Shown here: one piece after another, positions 25,611 to 33,599 of the stretch
Layout: every line of letters starts with the position of its first letter
How positions within the stretch are numbered: the stretch's first letter is position 1
Source of the DNA: SCUD01 sp036824505
GTDB taxonomy: Bacteria > Pseudomonadota > Gammaproteobacteria > Steroidobacterales > Steroidobacteraceae
NCBI GenBank assembly: GCA_036824505.1
Contig: DAITAA010000017.1
Span: 5,937-69,936 of the forward strand
Direction: 5' to 3'
DNA length: 64,000 bases
Position numbers and translations under genes: made by a program
The notes under the pieces: model-generated
Told to the model about the DNA's origin: nothing
The model's input: only the letters and a program-made list of their open reading frames with translations
Database searches by the model: none

Positions 25611-26027
25611 ATGAAGAAAGCAATCATCGGTTCCGGCCTAGCCGCGCTCGCGGGGCTCTCGCTGTCGCTCGGCCCGGCACCGGCCCGCGCCGACGAGTTC
25701 ACCAAACAGGACGTCGAGCGCTGGACCGCGCAGTTCATGCAGGTCGTGGCTCAGGGCCGCGCACTATGGACGGATGGGAAACTCGGCACAAACGGCGTGG
25801 CATGCGCGCAGTGCCATCCGAATGCCGCCAATACACACCCAGAAACGTATCCGAAGTTCCAGAAGCAGATCGGCAGGGTCATCACGTTGCCCGAGATGAT
25901 TAACTGGTGCCTGCGGAATCCACTCGAGGGACAACCGCTTGGCCTCGACGATCCGAAGATGACGGCGATGGTGGCGTATGTCACCTACGAACGCCGCGGC
26001 GTGAAGCTCGCGCCTGGACAACACTAG
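25611..26027 (+). CDS. Small monoheme cytochrome c, SoxA-like
   Basis: Exported protein of 138 residues: signal peptide to about residue 27 (ending ARA), heme motif CAQCH at 65-69. After the heme comes GRVITLPEMINWCLRNPLEG, which resembles the SoxA C-terminal heme domain (SLxxRINxC followed by PL). A further Cys sits where SoxA has its conserved one. No SoxX, SoxY or SoxB lies nearby, so thiosulfate oxidation is not implied. An electron-transfer partner of the peroxidase is more likely. GGGGAG precedes the ATG. Confidence 0.8.
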   Translation: MKKAIIGSGLAALAGLSLSLGPAPARADEFTKQDVERWTAQFMQVVAQGRALWTDGKLGTNGVACAQCHPNAANTHPETYPKFQKQIGRVITLPEMINWCLRNPLEGQPLGLDDPKMTAMVAYVTYERRGVKLAPGQH

Positions 26028-26089
26028 GTTTATTTCAGGCATGCGCTGACTATCCCGCCCTGAGTGCAAGGGCATGCCGGGTCGGGGAC

Positions 26090-26275
26090 TCATGCCTCGA
26101 TACGCTTGGCGATGACGACCACCTCGGGCAGGGTCACTGCCGCGGATGAGCTCAGGATGTCGCGCTCGTAGATGACCTTCTGGTCAAGCGCCAGGCCATT
26201 GCTCACGACTCCGGCAAGGGTCGCCACCAGCACCGCCGCCAGGCTTGTGTTCCGAATCGTTGAATAACCGCTCAT
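26090..26275 (-). CDS. Small exported protein, unknown function
   Basis: A 61-residue gene. The ATG at 26275 has AGGAG six bases upstream; a longer frame from 26311 lacks this. Residues 10-28 are hydrophobic (SLAAVLVATLAGVVSNGLA), fitting a signal peptide or membrane segment. The mature part is short and ends LPEVVVIAKRIEA. I do not recognise the family. It lies 44 bases after the 71-codon gene on the same strand and has its own copy of the 81-bp repeat upstream. Confidence 0.6.
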   Translation of the reverse strand: MSGYSTIRNTSLAAVLVATLAGVVSNGLALDQKVIYERDILSSSAAVTLPEVVVIAKRIEA

Positions 26276-26319
26276 GTCTTTCTCCTGTGTTTCCGTTTGT
26301 GAGTGGGCCAAATGCCCTG

Positions 26320-26400
26320 TCAGTGTTCGATCGAGACTTTGGACGCCGGGCGCGTAGCCAACAAACGCAATATCTGATGCCGGCTTAAGGGAATCTTTCG
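26320..26400. repeat. 81-bp imperfect direct repeat, copy A
   Basis: Aligns without gaps to copy B at a constant offset of 261 bases, roughly 70% identical. Shared blocks are TGTTCGA (26324), AGACTTTG (26334), AACAAACGCA (26360) and TTAAGGGAA (26385). It ends 45 bases before the ATG of the 61-codon gene and overlaps the 3' end of the 71-codon gene. Confidence 0.75.
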
Positions 26401-26535
26401 TTCCACCGGGGCCGTAACCACCTGCAGTTCCGGCCTCGGGTTGAAGCCGCCGCCCGCGATCAGGTCTGCCTGACGCCGGCTTCCCTCGGCCATCAGGTCC
26501 AGGAAAGTCAGAAGACCCTGCAAATGCCCTTTCAT
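26320..26535 (-). CDS. Small hypothetical protein divergent from the LysR regulator
   Basis: A 71-residue gene. The ATG at 26535 has AGGAG seven bases upstream. The N-terminal half looks helical (LQGLLTFLDLMAEGSRRQADL), and PELQVVTAPVERKIPL follows. No signal peptide is evident. Its last 25 codons are read through repeat copy A. The matching frame of copy B, in the lysR leader, would encode a similar peptide (KxPLxxxxxxRL) ending in a stop. Function unknown; divergence from a GcvA-type regulator suggests it is the regulated gene. Confidence 0.6.
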   Translation of the reverse strand: MKGHLQGLLTFLDLMAEGSRRQADLIAGGGFNPRPELQVVTAPVERKIPLSRHQILRLLATRPASKVSIEH

Positions 26536-26580
26536 GACCGTTCTCCTTGGTTCGGGCGGAGCGGGCACCGCGCCCTTCCG

Positions 26581-26661
26581 TCCCTGTTCGAGCTAGACTT
26601 TGCAGCCAAGGCGTTTTACGAACAAACGCATTAACTCAAGCTCGGTTAAGGGAAACTTTTG
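26581..26661. repeat. 81-bp imperfect direct repeat, copy B, in the divergent promoter region
   Basis: Same blocks as copy A at 26585, 26595, 26621 and 26646. It fills the space between the 71-codon gene (ATG 46 bases away) and the lysR start, which lies inside it. On the minus strand both copies carry TTGTT(C/G) and CAAAGT 17 bases apart, a weak promoter pair that would suit activation by the adjacent LysR protein. Confidence 0.7.
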
Positions 26662-27579
26662 GTCGCTTCCGCCTATGGCCGATTGCCGCTGAATGCGCTT
26701 CGCGTATTCGAGGCCGTGGCCTCGCGGCTCTCCTTTGCCGAGGCTGCGGAGGCCCTGAATGTGACGCCTGCCGCAGTCAGCCAGCAGATCAAGGCACTCG
26801 AGGATTACCTGCAGATGCCGGTGCTGCGCAGGAGCGGCCGCAAGGTGGAATTGACGCCAGAAGGCGCGCGCCTGCTGCCGGGCATCCGCGCGGGGCTCGA
26901 TTCGCTGGTCGTGGCGCTGCGCGAGATGCGGATGATGCGCGCCAGCGGAATCATCAATGTCAGCACGCTGTCGTCGCTGATGCAGAAATGGATGACGCCG
27001 CGCCTGCATCGGCTGCACGCGAAATTTCCCGACCTGCAGGTGGACTGGCACACCTCACGGGAAGCTGTCGATTTCACGCGCAGCGATTTTCATGCGGCCG
27101 TGCGCCTCGGCGAGGAAAAGGCGACGGGACTCGACTACGAGAAACTGATGGATGAATGGCTGGTCGTCGTCGCTTCGCCCGAACTCTACAAGCGCTACGG
27201 CTCGATCGACGATCGCGAAAGCCTCAAGGGCATTCCCATGCTGCAGGCCAGGGACGAGCCCTGGGAGCGCTTCGAGAAAAGCGCCGCGCCGATGCCCTGG
27301 CCCGCGGGCCCGACGATCATCGACGATTCGGTCAGCGTGCTCTCTGCGGTCATCGAGGGGCTCGGTTACGCGCCCGCGCGCTGGTCGATCGCCGCGCATG
27401 ATCTGCAGGCGGGCCGCATCGTGCTCGCGAGCAAGACCATTGTTCCGTCGCGATTCCGCTACTGGTTCGTCTGCCCGCCTTCGTATTCGGACCTGCCGAT
27501 GGTCTGTGCGCTGCGCCAGTGGCTGAAAGAAGAGGCTGCGGCATTCCCGACACCCCAGGACTGGCTCGACAAGCGCTGA
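26659..27579 (+). CDS. LysR-type regulator, GcvA/AmpR-like
   Basis: A 306-residue DNA-binding regulator. RLPLNALRVFEAVASRLSF at residues 8-26 and the winged helix-turn-helix to about residue 65 (AAEALNVTPAAVSQQIKALE) are typical of the GcvA subgroup. The remainder is the periplasmic-binding-like sensor domain. The start is a TTG at 26659 with AAGGGA upstream; no ATG fits better. It probably controls the two divergent small genes and itself through the repeat it starts in. An effect on the upstream redox cassette is possible but not shown. gmk follows after ten bases. Confidence 0.88.
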   Translation: MVASAYGRLPLNALRVFEAVASRLSFAEAAEALNVTPAAVSQQIKALEDYLQMPVLRRSGRKVELTPEGARLLPGIRAGLDSLVVALREMRMMRASGIINVSTLSSLMQKWMTPRLHRLHAKFPDLQVDWHTSREAVDFTRSDFHAAVRLGEEKATGLDYEKLMDEWLVVVASPELYKRYGSIDDRESLKGIPMLQARDEPWERFEKSAAPMPWPAGPTIIDDSVSVLSAVIEGLGYAPARWSIAAHDLQAGRIVLASKTIVPSRFRYWFVCPPSYSDLPMVCALRQWLKEEAAAFPTPQDWLDKR

Positions 27580-27589
27580 GGAATTCTTC

Positions 27590-28216
27590 GTGGCGAACCG
27601 TGGTCACTTGTATGTCATCGCGGCGCCGTCCGGCGCCGGCAAGACCAGCCTGATGCGCGCGCTGCTGGAGCGCCGGCCGGGCTTGTCGTTTTCAGTCTCC
27701 TGCACGACACGCGCGCCGCGCCCGCACGAGCAGAACGGGCGTGACTATCACTTCATCAGTCGTGCGGAGTTCGAGCGGCTGGTCCAGGCCGACGCGTTCA
27801 TCGAGCATGCCGACGTGTTCGGCAATCTCTACGGCACACTCCGGGCTACGGTCGAATCGGCGCTCGCCGAAGGACGCGACCTGATCCTCGAGATCGACTG
27901 GCAGGGTGCGAACCAGGTTCGCAGGCGCCTGCCCGAGGCAATCCAGATCTTCATCCTGCCGCCATCGCGCAGCGAACTCGAAGCCAGGCTTCGAAAGCGC
28001 GGAACCGACAGCCCCGAGGCCATCGCGCGCAGGCTGGCCGAATCGGTCAGCGAGATGTCGCACTGGCGTGAATTTGATTATGTCGTGATCAATGGGGACT
28101 TCGACCAGGCGCTGGCGGAAATGGAGGCGATATTCGACGGCCGTGGCATTGCGAGCCGTCGGGACCGGCCCGGGCTCGAACCGCTGGTGAACCAGCTCCT
28201 GAAATCCGCTGTCTGA
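27590..28216 (+). CDS. gmk: Guanylate kinase
   Basis: Phosphorylates GMP to GDP with ATP. Its 208 residues open with the P-loop APSGAGKTSL. GMP-binding residues follow in SVSCTTRAPRPHEQNGRDYHFI and the EHADVFGNLYGT region. ILEIDWQGANQVR is the Walker-B-like part. The start is GTG at 27590 with GAGGA upstream. It lies ten bases after the LysR gene and heads the gmk-rpoZ-spoT series. Confidence 0.96.
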   Translation: MANRGHLYVIAAPSGAGKTSLMRALLERRPGLSFSVSCTTRAPRPHEQNGRDYHFISRAEFERLVQADAFIEHADVFGNLYGTLRATVESALAEGRDLILEIDWQGANQVRRRLPEAIQIFILPPSRSELEARLRKRGTDSPEAIARRLAESVSEMSHWREFDYVVINGDFDQALAEMEAIFDGRGIASRRDRPGLEPLVNQLLKSAV

Positions 28217-28307
28217 TGGCCCGATCTGTTTCACAATGACGGCGGAGCGGGGCTTGCCGGCCCTCATGGTCGGCCGGCATTCAGCAGTTAAGGGCGGGAG
28301 TCTCAGC

Positions 28308-28625
28308 ATGGCCATCAAGTCCGGGCAGACGGGCAAACCCACCAATGCCAGCAAGCGCTGGCACGCCATTTCGGTCAAGCCGGGCCCGGATGCCTGTGCT
28401 GCCGCGGATTCCGCAAGTGATCAGCGCTGGCTGTCCCGTGAAGCCCCCCAGCTGCCGCTGCCGGGCTGCACCAGGCCCGACAGCTGCCACTGCACCTACA
28501 AGCACCACGACGATCGCCGCGCCGGCGGCCGGCGCGCCGAAGACACGGATGCCTTCCGGCGCCCATCGCGCACCCTGACCGAGCGTCGCAGCCGCGGGGA
28601 CCGCCGCAAGCAGTCTGACGAATAA
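28308..28625 (+). CDS. Small basic protein with a Cys/His cluster and DDRR motif
   Basis: A 105-residue protein between gmk and rpoZ. The ATG at 28308 has GGGAG upstream. A cluster C54, C60, C62, H66, H67 directly precedes DDRR, which suggests metal binding. The C-terminus is a run of Arg/Glu/Asp repeats (RRAGGRR, ERRSRGDRR) and is likely disordered and able to bind nucleic acid or acidic partners. I know proteins with a CxCxYxHxDDRR pattern as conserved hypotheticals in Proteobacteria, with no assigned function. Confidence 0.7.
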   Translation: MAIKSGQTGKPTNASKRWHAISVKPGPDACAAADSASDQRWLSREAPQLPLPGCTRPDSCHCTYKHHDDRRAGGRRAEDTDAFRRPSRTLTERRSRGDRRKQSDE

Positions 28626-28692
28626 CTGGCCGGAACTACCCTGGATCCGGTATGATTTTCGGTCCAGTCCCCTGAAATATCGGTCTTTTCCC

Positions 28693-28980
28693 ATGGCCCG
28701 AATCACCGTCGAAGATTGCCTGCACAGCATCGATAACCTGTTCGATCTGGTCCTGCTGTCCGCCAAGCGCGCCCGCCAGCTCGCGAATGGTGCGGACGCC
28801 CGCGTCGACTGGGAGAACGACAAGCCGACGGTGGTGGCGCTGCGCGAGATCGCGGATGGCAAGGTCACCATGGACCTGCTCTCCGAGCCCGATCCCGAGC
28901 CGATACCGGAGCTGATCCCGGAGAGCCCGCTGGATCTCGGCGTCGATTTCCGCGCACCGCAACTCGGCCTGGGAGACTGA
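28693..28980 (+). CDS. rpoZ: RNA polymerase omega subunit
   Basis: Assembly and stabilising subunit of RNA polymerase, also part of a ppGpp site. It starts MARITVEDCL and has NLFDLVLLSAKRARQL, the conserved first half. The acidic, Pro-rich C-terminal tail (PEPIPELIPESPLDL) is usual for gammaproteobacterial omega. Length 95 residues. TATGAT at 28651 may be a -10 element. spoT follows after 19 bases, the usual pairing with the (p)ppGpp enzyme. Confidence 0.96.
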   Translation: MARITVEDCLHSIDNLFDLVLLSAKRARQLANGADARVDWENDKPTVVALREIADGKVTMDLLSEPDPEPIPELIPESPLDLGVDFRAPQLGLGD

Positions 28981-28999
28981 TCGCAGGGCGCGAACGCCG

Positions 29000-31150
29000 A
29001 TGAGCTACGCGTCTTCCATCCTGGGGCTGCTGCCTGGCGGAAGACGCGCTCCCGGAATCGGCCAGCTCGTTTCCAAGATCGAGACGTATCTTCCGCCCGA
29101 CCAGGTCGAGCGCGTTCACGAAGCCTACGAATATGCCAGCGCGGCCCATACCGGCCAGCGACGCCAGTCCGGCGAGGCATACATCACGCACCCGGTCGCT
29201 GTCGCCGATATCCTGGCGGACCTGCACATGGACGGCGCGACGCTGGCCGCGGCGATTCTCCACGATGTCGTCGAGGACACGCCGTCCTCGGCAGCCGAGG
29301 TCGAGGCGCGCTTCGGCAAGGAGATCGCCGAACTCGTAGACGGCGTGACGAAGCTGGATCAGGTCCAGTTCAAAAGCCGCAAGGAAGCGCAGGCCGAGAG
29401 TTTCCGCAAGATGATCCTCGCAATGGTCCGCGACATCCGCGTGATCATGGTCAAGCTCGCGGACCGCACGCACAACATGCGCACCCTCGCGGCGATGCCG
29501 CCCGAAAAGCGCAGGAGCGTCGCGCGCGAGACGCTCGATATCTACGCGCCCATCGCCAACCGGCTCGGCATCCACTCGATCAAGCTCGAGCTCGAGGACC
29601 TGGGTTTCCGCACGCTCTATCCGCAGCGTTATCGCGTCATCGAGCGCGAGCTGAAGCGCGCGCGCGGCAATCAGCGCGAGTTCCTGCCGAAGATCGTGAA
29701 GGCGCTGCGCCAGGCACTGGCAGCCGGCAACGTGACCGGCCGCGTCGAAGCACGCGAGAAGCACCTGTTCAGCATCTACACGAAGATGCGTCGCAAGCGG
29801 ATGCCGCTGACGCAGGTCATCGACATGTTCGGCGTCCGGATCATCGTCGGCAGCGTTGATGACTGCTACCGCGTGCTGGGACTCGTGCACGGCCTGTATC
29901 GGCCGATGCCGGGCCGATTCAAGGATTACATCGCGATTCCGCGCGTCAACGGCTATCAGTCGCTGCACACGACCCTGTTCGGGCCCAACAGCATGCCGAT
30001 CGAGATCCAGATCCGCACCGAAGACATGCATCGCATGGCAGAGTCCGGCATCGCTTCGCACTGGCAGTACAAGACCGGCGAGCAGGATGGCGAGGCGCAG
30101 CAGCTTCGGGCGCGCGAGTGGCTCGCTGGCGTCATGCAGCTGCACGACGGTTCGGCCGAGGAGTTGCTGGAGAGCGTCAAGGTGGACCTGTTTCCGGACA
30201 AGGTCTACGTCTTCACGCCAAAGGGCGACATCATGCGTCTGCCGCGCGGCGCCACCTGCGTCGACTTCGCATTCGCGGTGCACACGGGGGTCGGCCAGCG
30301 CTGCGTCGCCGCCAAGGTCGATCGCCGTCTCGTGCCGCTTCGCACTGTGCTGCGCAATGGCCAGACCGTTGAAATCGTCACCGCCAAGGGCGCGCAGCCG
30401 AATCCTGCGTGGGTCAGCTTCGTCACGACCGCCAAGGCGCGCGCCGCAATCCGCCAGTACCTGCGCACCCTCAAGAAAGGCGAGGCCGCGGAACTCGGCA
30501 CGCGGATGCTGAACCAGGCGCTCGAGGAATTCGATCTGTCGCTGAAGAAGCTGCCGGAAGGCCGCCTCGATGAGGTCGCGCACTCGCTTGCACTCAAGGA
30601 CGGCCGTGAACTGCTCGAGAAAATCGGCCTCGGCGAACGGCTCGCGCGACTGATCGCGCGGCGGCTGCTGCCCGGTGACGAGGATCGGCCTGAGAGTGGC
30701 CCGCCGCCCCCGCTTGCGATCGCCGGAACCGAAGGCCTGGTCGTCAGCTATGCGCGCTGCTGCTTTCCGATCCCGTTCGACGCAATCGTCGCCTACCTGT
30801 CGAGCGGTCGCGGCATCGTGGTCCATCGCGGGAACTGCTCGAATGTCGCCGCATTCGGCAAGCAATCCGACAAGTGGATTCCTGCGGTCTGGCACAAGGA
30901 GCAACAACGGTTGTTCAGCGCGGGCCTGATGATCGAGGCCAATAACCGGATGGGCATCCTCGCGCAGATCGCGACGAAGATCGCCGCCGAGCAGAGCAAC
31001 ATCGTCCACGTCAATGTCGATTCCTCGCAGGGTGAGCAATCCACCATCCTGTTCGAGGTCCAGGTCCGCGACCGCGCCCATCTTGCACGTCTGATACGCG
31101 CGATCCGTGGCATGCCCGACGTGCTGAAGGTCGAGCGGAGCCTCGCATGA
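29000..31150 (+). CDS. spoT: Bifunctional (p)ppGpp synthetase/hydrolase
   Basis: Makes and degrades the stringent-response alarmones. Of 716 residues, the HD hydrolase domain (about 45-200) has AILHDVVEDTP, with the catalytic ED pair intact. The synthetase domain (about 230-360) has GRFKDYIAIPRVNGYQSLHT, the RxKD form found in bifunctional enzymes rather than the ExDD of RelA. A TGS domain (about 385-445, VYVFTPKGDI), a zinc-finger/helical region and a C-terminal ACT domain follow. Both activities are therefore predicted. ridA overlaps by ATGA. Confidence 0.97.
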   Translation: MSYASSILGLLPGGRRAPGIGQLVSKIETYLPPDQVERVHEAYEYASAAHTGQRRQSGEAYITHPVAVADILADLHMDGATLAAAILHDVVEDTPSSAAEVEARFGKEIAELVDGVTKLDQVQFKSRKEAQAESFRKMILAMVRDIRVIMVKLADRTHNMRTLAAMPPEKRRSVARETLDIYAPIANRLGIHSIKLELEDLGFRTLYPQRYRVIERELKRARGNQREFLPKIVKALRQALAAGNVTGRVEAREKHLFSIYTKMRRKRMPLTQVIDMFGVRIIVGSVDDCYRVLGLVHGLYRPMPGRFKDYIAIPRVNGYQSLHTTLFGPNSMPIEIQIRTEDMHRMAESGIASHWQYKTGEQDGEAQQLRAREWLAGVMQLHDGSAEELLESVKVDLFPDKVYVFTPKGDIMRLPRGATCVDFAFAVHTGVGQRCVAAKVDRRLVPLRTVLRNGQTVEIVTAKGAQPNPAWVSFVTTAKARAAIRQYLRTLKKGEAAELGTRMLNQALEEFDLSLKKLPEGRLDEVAHSLALKDGRELLEKIGLGERLARLIARRLLPGDEDRPESGPPPPLAIAGTEGLVVSYARCCFPIPFDAIVAYLSSGRGIVVHRGNCSNVAAFGKQSDKWIPAVWHKEQQRLFSAGLMIEANNRMGILAQIATKIAAEQSNIVHVNVDSSQGEQSTILFEVQVRDRAHLARLIRAIRGMPDVLKVERSLA

Positions 31151-31527
31151 AACGCAGCATCTACCACAGTGATCGTGCGCCGAAGGCAATCGGGCCGTAT
31201 TCGCAGGCGGTCGGTGCGGGTGGCGCCGTGTATCTTTCCGGCCAGATCGCACTCGATCCCGCGACCGGCCAGCTGGTCACCGGCGGCTTCGAAGCCGAGG
31301 CACGGCGTGTCTTCGAGAACCTGAAGGCCGTGGCGGAAGCGGCGGGCTCGAGCCTGGCCGCGGCGGTCCGCGTCACCATCTACCTGACCGATCTCGGGCA
31401 GTTCCCGGCCGCCAACAAGGTGATGTCCGAGTATTTCAACGAGCCCTATCCTGCGCGGGTCACGATCGGCGTCGCCGCGCTGCCGCGCGGAGCCGCGATC
31501 GAGGTCGATTGCATCCTGGTGCCGTGA
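31147..31527 (+). CDS. ridA: RidA family 2-iminobutanoate/2-iminopropanoate deaminase
   Basis: Hydrolyses reactive enamine/imine intermediates released by PLP enzymes. Its 126 residues contain GPYSQAV, YLSGQIALDP, RVTIYLTDLGQF and the signature region PARVTIGVAALPRGA with the active-site Arg and Glu. Trimer-forming length. It overlaps spoT (four bases) and recG (GTGA), so spoT-ridA-recG are cotranscribed; this order is also seen in Pseudomonas. Confidence 0.95.
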   Translation: MKRSIYHSDRAPKAIGPYSQAVGAGGAVYLSGQIALDPATGQLVTGGFEAEARRVFENLKAVAEAAGSSLAAAVRVTIYLTDLGQFPAANKVMSEYFNEPYPARVTIGVAALPRGAAIEVDCILVP

Positions 31528-33596
31528 CGCCTGAGACAAGGCCCGTCACTTCCCTGCGCGGAGTCGGCCCGGCACTTGCCGGGCGACTGGCAAAGCTGGG
31601 CATCGAGACCGTCACCGACCTGCTGTTCCTGCTGCCAAATCGCTACGAGGATCGCACTCACGTGGTGCCGATCGGCGAATTGCGGCCGGGGGCACGCGTC
31701 GCGGTCGAGGGCGAAATCGAGCTGGCCGAAGTGGTCTTCCGCCGGCGTCGCACACTGCTCGTGCGGCTCTCCGACGGCACGGGATTCCTGACGCTGCGCT
31801 TCTTCCACTTCACTGGCGCCCAGCAACAGCAGCTCGCGCGCGGCACGCGCCTGCGCTGCTTTGGCGAGATTCGCCGCGGTCCCGTGGGACTCGAGATCGT
31901 GCACCCCGAGTACCGGCTCGCCGACGCGCCCGACAAGCAGGCTGTCGTCGATGCGCTGACACCGGTCTATCCGGCGACCGAGGGCATCCCGCAAGGCCGC
32001 CTGCGGAACCTCACCGCCCAGGCGCTCACGGCGCTTGCCGAAGGCGAATTGCCGGACTTGCTGCCGCCGGAAGTGCAGCGCGAACTGAAATTGCCCGGGC
32101 TGAGGGAAGCGCTGCAATTCCTGCACCGTCCGCCACCGGCTGCGCGCCTCGAATTGCTGGAATCGGGTCTTCATCCTGCACAGCGCCGCCTGGCATTCGA
32201 GGAGCTGCTGGCGCAACAGCTGACGTTGCGGGCGTTGCGCAACGAAATCCGCCGTGATCCAGGCTGGCCGCTGGTGGCACCCGGAAAGCTCGCGGCACGA
32301 CTGCTTGAAACCATCGGGTTCCCGCTGACCGCGGCCCAGCACCGCGTCGCCGCGGAGATCAGGGCGGACCTGGCGGCGGCGAGTCCGATGCTGCGTCTGG
32401 TGCAGGGCGACGTCGGCTCCGGCAAGACCATCGTCGCGGCCATTGCCGCATTGACGGCAATCGAGGCCGGCTACCAGGCTGCGCTGATGGCGCCGACTGA
32501 ACTGCTGGCCGAGCAACATGCTCAGAATTTCACGCGCTGGCTCGCGCCACTCGCCATCAAGCCGCTGCTGCTGACCGGACGCCTGGGCGCGAAGGCGCGG
32601 CAGGCCGCGCTCATAGCTGCGGCGAGCGGCGATTCTCCCCTCGTGATCGGCACCCATGCGCTCTTCCAGGAAGGCGTCAACTTCGCACGGCTCGCGCTCG
32701 TCATCGTGGATGAACAGCATCGTTTCGGCGTGCACCAGCGGCTTGCGCTGCGCAACAAGGGCGCAAGCGGCCGCTATCCGCACCAGTTGATCATGACCGC
32801 GACACCTATCCCCCGCACGCTCTCGATGACGGCTTACGCGGACCTCGACGTCTCGGTGATCGACGAATTGCCGCCCGGCCGCACGCCCGTGCAGACCGTG
32901 GTGATGCCGGATTCGCGCCGTGACGAAATCGTCGCCCGCATCCGCGCGGCCTGCCTCATGGGACGCCAGGCCTATTGGGTCTGCCCGCTGATCGAGGAAT
33001 CGGACATGCTGGAGGCGCAGGCCGCCGAAGACACGGCAGCCGCGCTTGCCAAGGCGCTGCCGGAGATCACGGTCGGGTTGGTGCATGGGCGCATGCCGGC
33101 TACCGCGAAGGAACGTGCAATGGCGCAGTTCAAGGCCGGTGAAATCGGACTGCTGGTCGCGACCACCGTCATCGAGGTCGGCGTGGACGTGCCAAATGCA
33201 AGCCTGATGGTCATCGAAAATGCCGAGCGCATGGGCCTTGCCCAGCTGCACCAGCTGCGCGGCCGTGTCGGCCGCGGGACGCAGGTCAGCAGCTGCCTGT
33301 TGCTGTATCACGCACCCTTGTCCGGACATGCTAGAGAGCGGCTCGCAGTGCTGCGCCTGACCAATGATGGATTCGAGATCGCAAGGCGTGATCTCGAATT
33401 GCGCGGACCGGGCGAACTGCTGGGCACGCGCCAGACCGGCCTGATGCAGCTCAAGGTCGCCGACCTGATGCGCGACGCCGACCTGCTGCCGCGGGTCCAG
33501 GCAATCGCGGACGTGATGGAGCGCGCGCATGCGGCTAACATTGCGGCACTGAAGCGCCGCTGGATCGGCGCCTCCACACGTTACGGGAAGGTGTGA
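31524..33596 (+). CDS. recG: ATP-dependent DNA helicase RecG
   Basis: Branch-migration helicase that remodels stalled forks and Holliday junctions. The GTG at 31524 overlaps the ridA stop and gives 690 residues; a TTG at 31509 is also possible. The wedge/OB domain is at about 55-150, Walker A is GDVGSGKT, the DEAD-like box is VDEQHRFG, motif III is TATPIPRTL and motif VI is QLRGRVGRG. The closing part LGTRQTGLMQLKVADL is typical of RecG. Confidence 0.97.
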   Translation: MTPETRPVTSLRGVGPALAGRLAKLGIETVTDLLFLLPNRYEDRTHVVPIGELRPGARVAVEGEIELAEVVFRRRRTLLVRLSDGTGFLTLRFFHFTGAQQQQLARGTRLRCFGEIRRGPVGLEIVHPEYRLADAPDKQAVVDALTPVYPATEGIPQGRLRNLTAQALTALAEGELPDLLPPEVQRELKLPGLREALQFLHRPPPAARLELLESGLHPAQRRLAFEELLAQQLTLRALRNEIRRDPGWPLVAPGKLAARLLETIGFPLTAAQHRVAAEIRADLAAASPMLRLVQGDVGSGKTIVAAIAALTAIEAGYQAALMAPTELLAEQHAQNFTRWLAPLAIKPLLLTGRLGAKARQAALIAAASGDSPLVIGTHALFQEGVNFARLALVIVDEQHRFGVHQRLALRNKGASGRYPHQLIMTATPIPRTLSMTAYADLDVSVIDELPPGRTPVQTVVMPDSRRDEIVARIRAACLMGRQAYWVCPLIEESDMLEAQAAEDTAAALAKALPEITVGLVHGRMPATAKERAMAQFKAGEIGLLVATTVIEVGVDVPNASLMVIENAERMGLAQLHQLRGRVGRGTQVSSCLLLYHAPLSGHARERLAVLRLTNDGFEIARRDLELRGPGELLGTRQTGLMQLKVADLMRDADLLPRVQAIADVMERAHAANIAALKRRWIGASTRYGKV

Positions 33597-33599
33597 TTC

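Noticed and set aside
25611..26027. Thiosulfate-oxidising Sox system
   Set aside because: Only one SoxA-like cytochrome is present; no SoxB, SoxX, SoxY or SoxZ nearby.
26038..26078. Terminator between the cytochrome c gene and the small genes
   Set aside because: The GGCATGC copies are short palindromes 28 bases apart with no T-tract; too weak to call.
28865..31252. 795-codon minus-strand frame opposite rpoZ and spoT
   Set aside because: Mirror of spoT codon structure; no motif or ribosome binding site.
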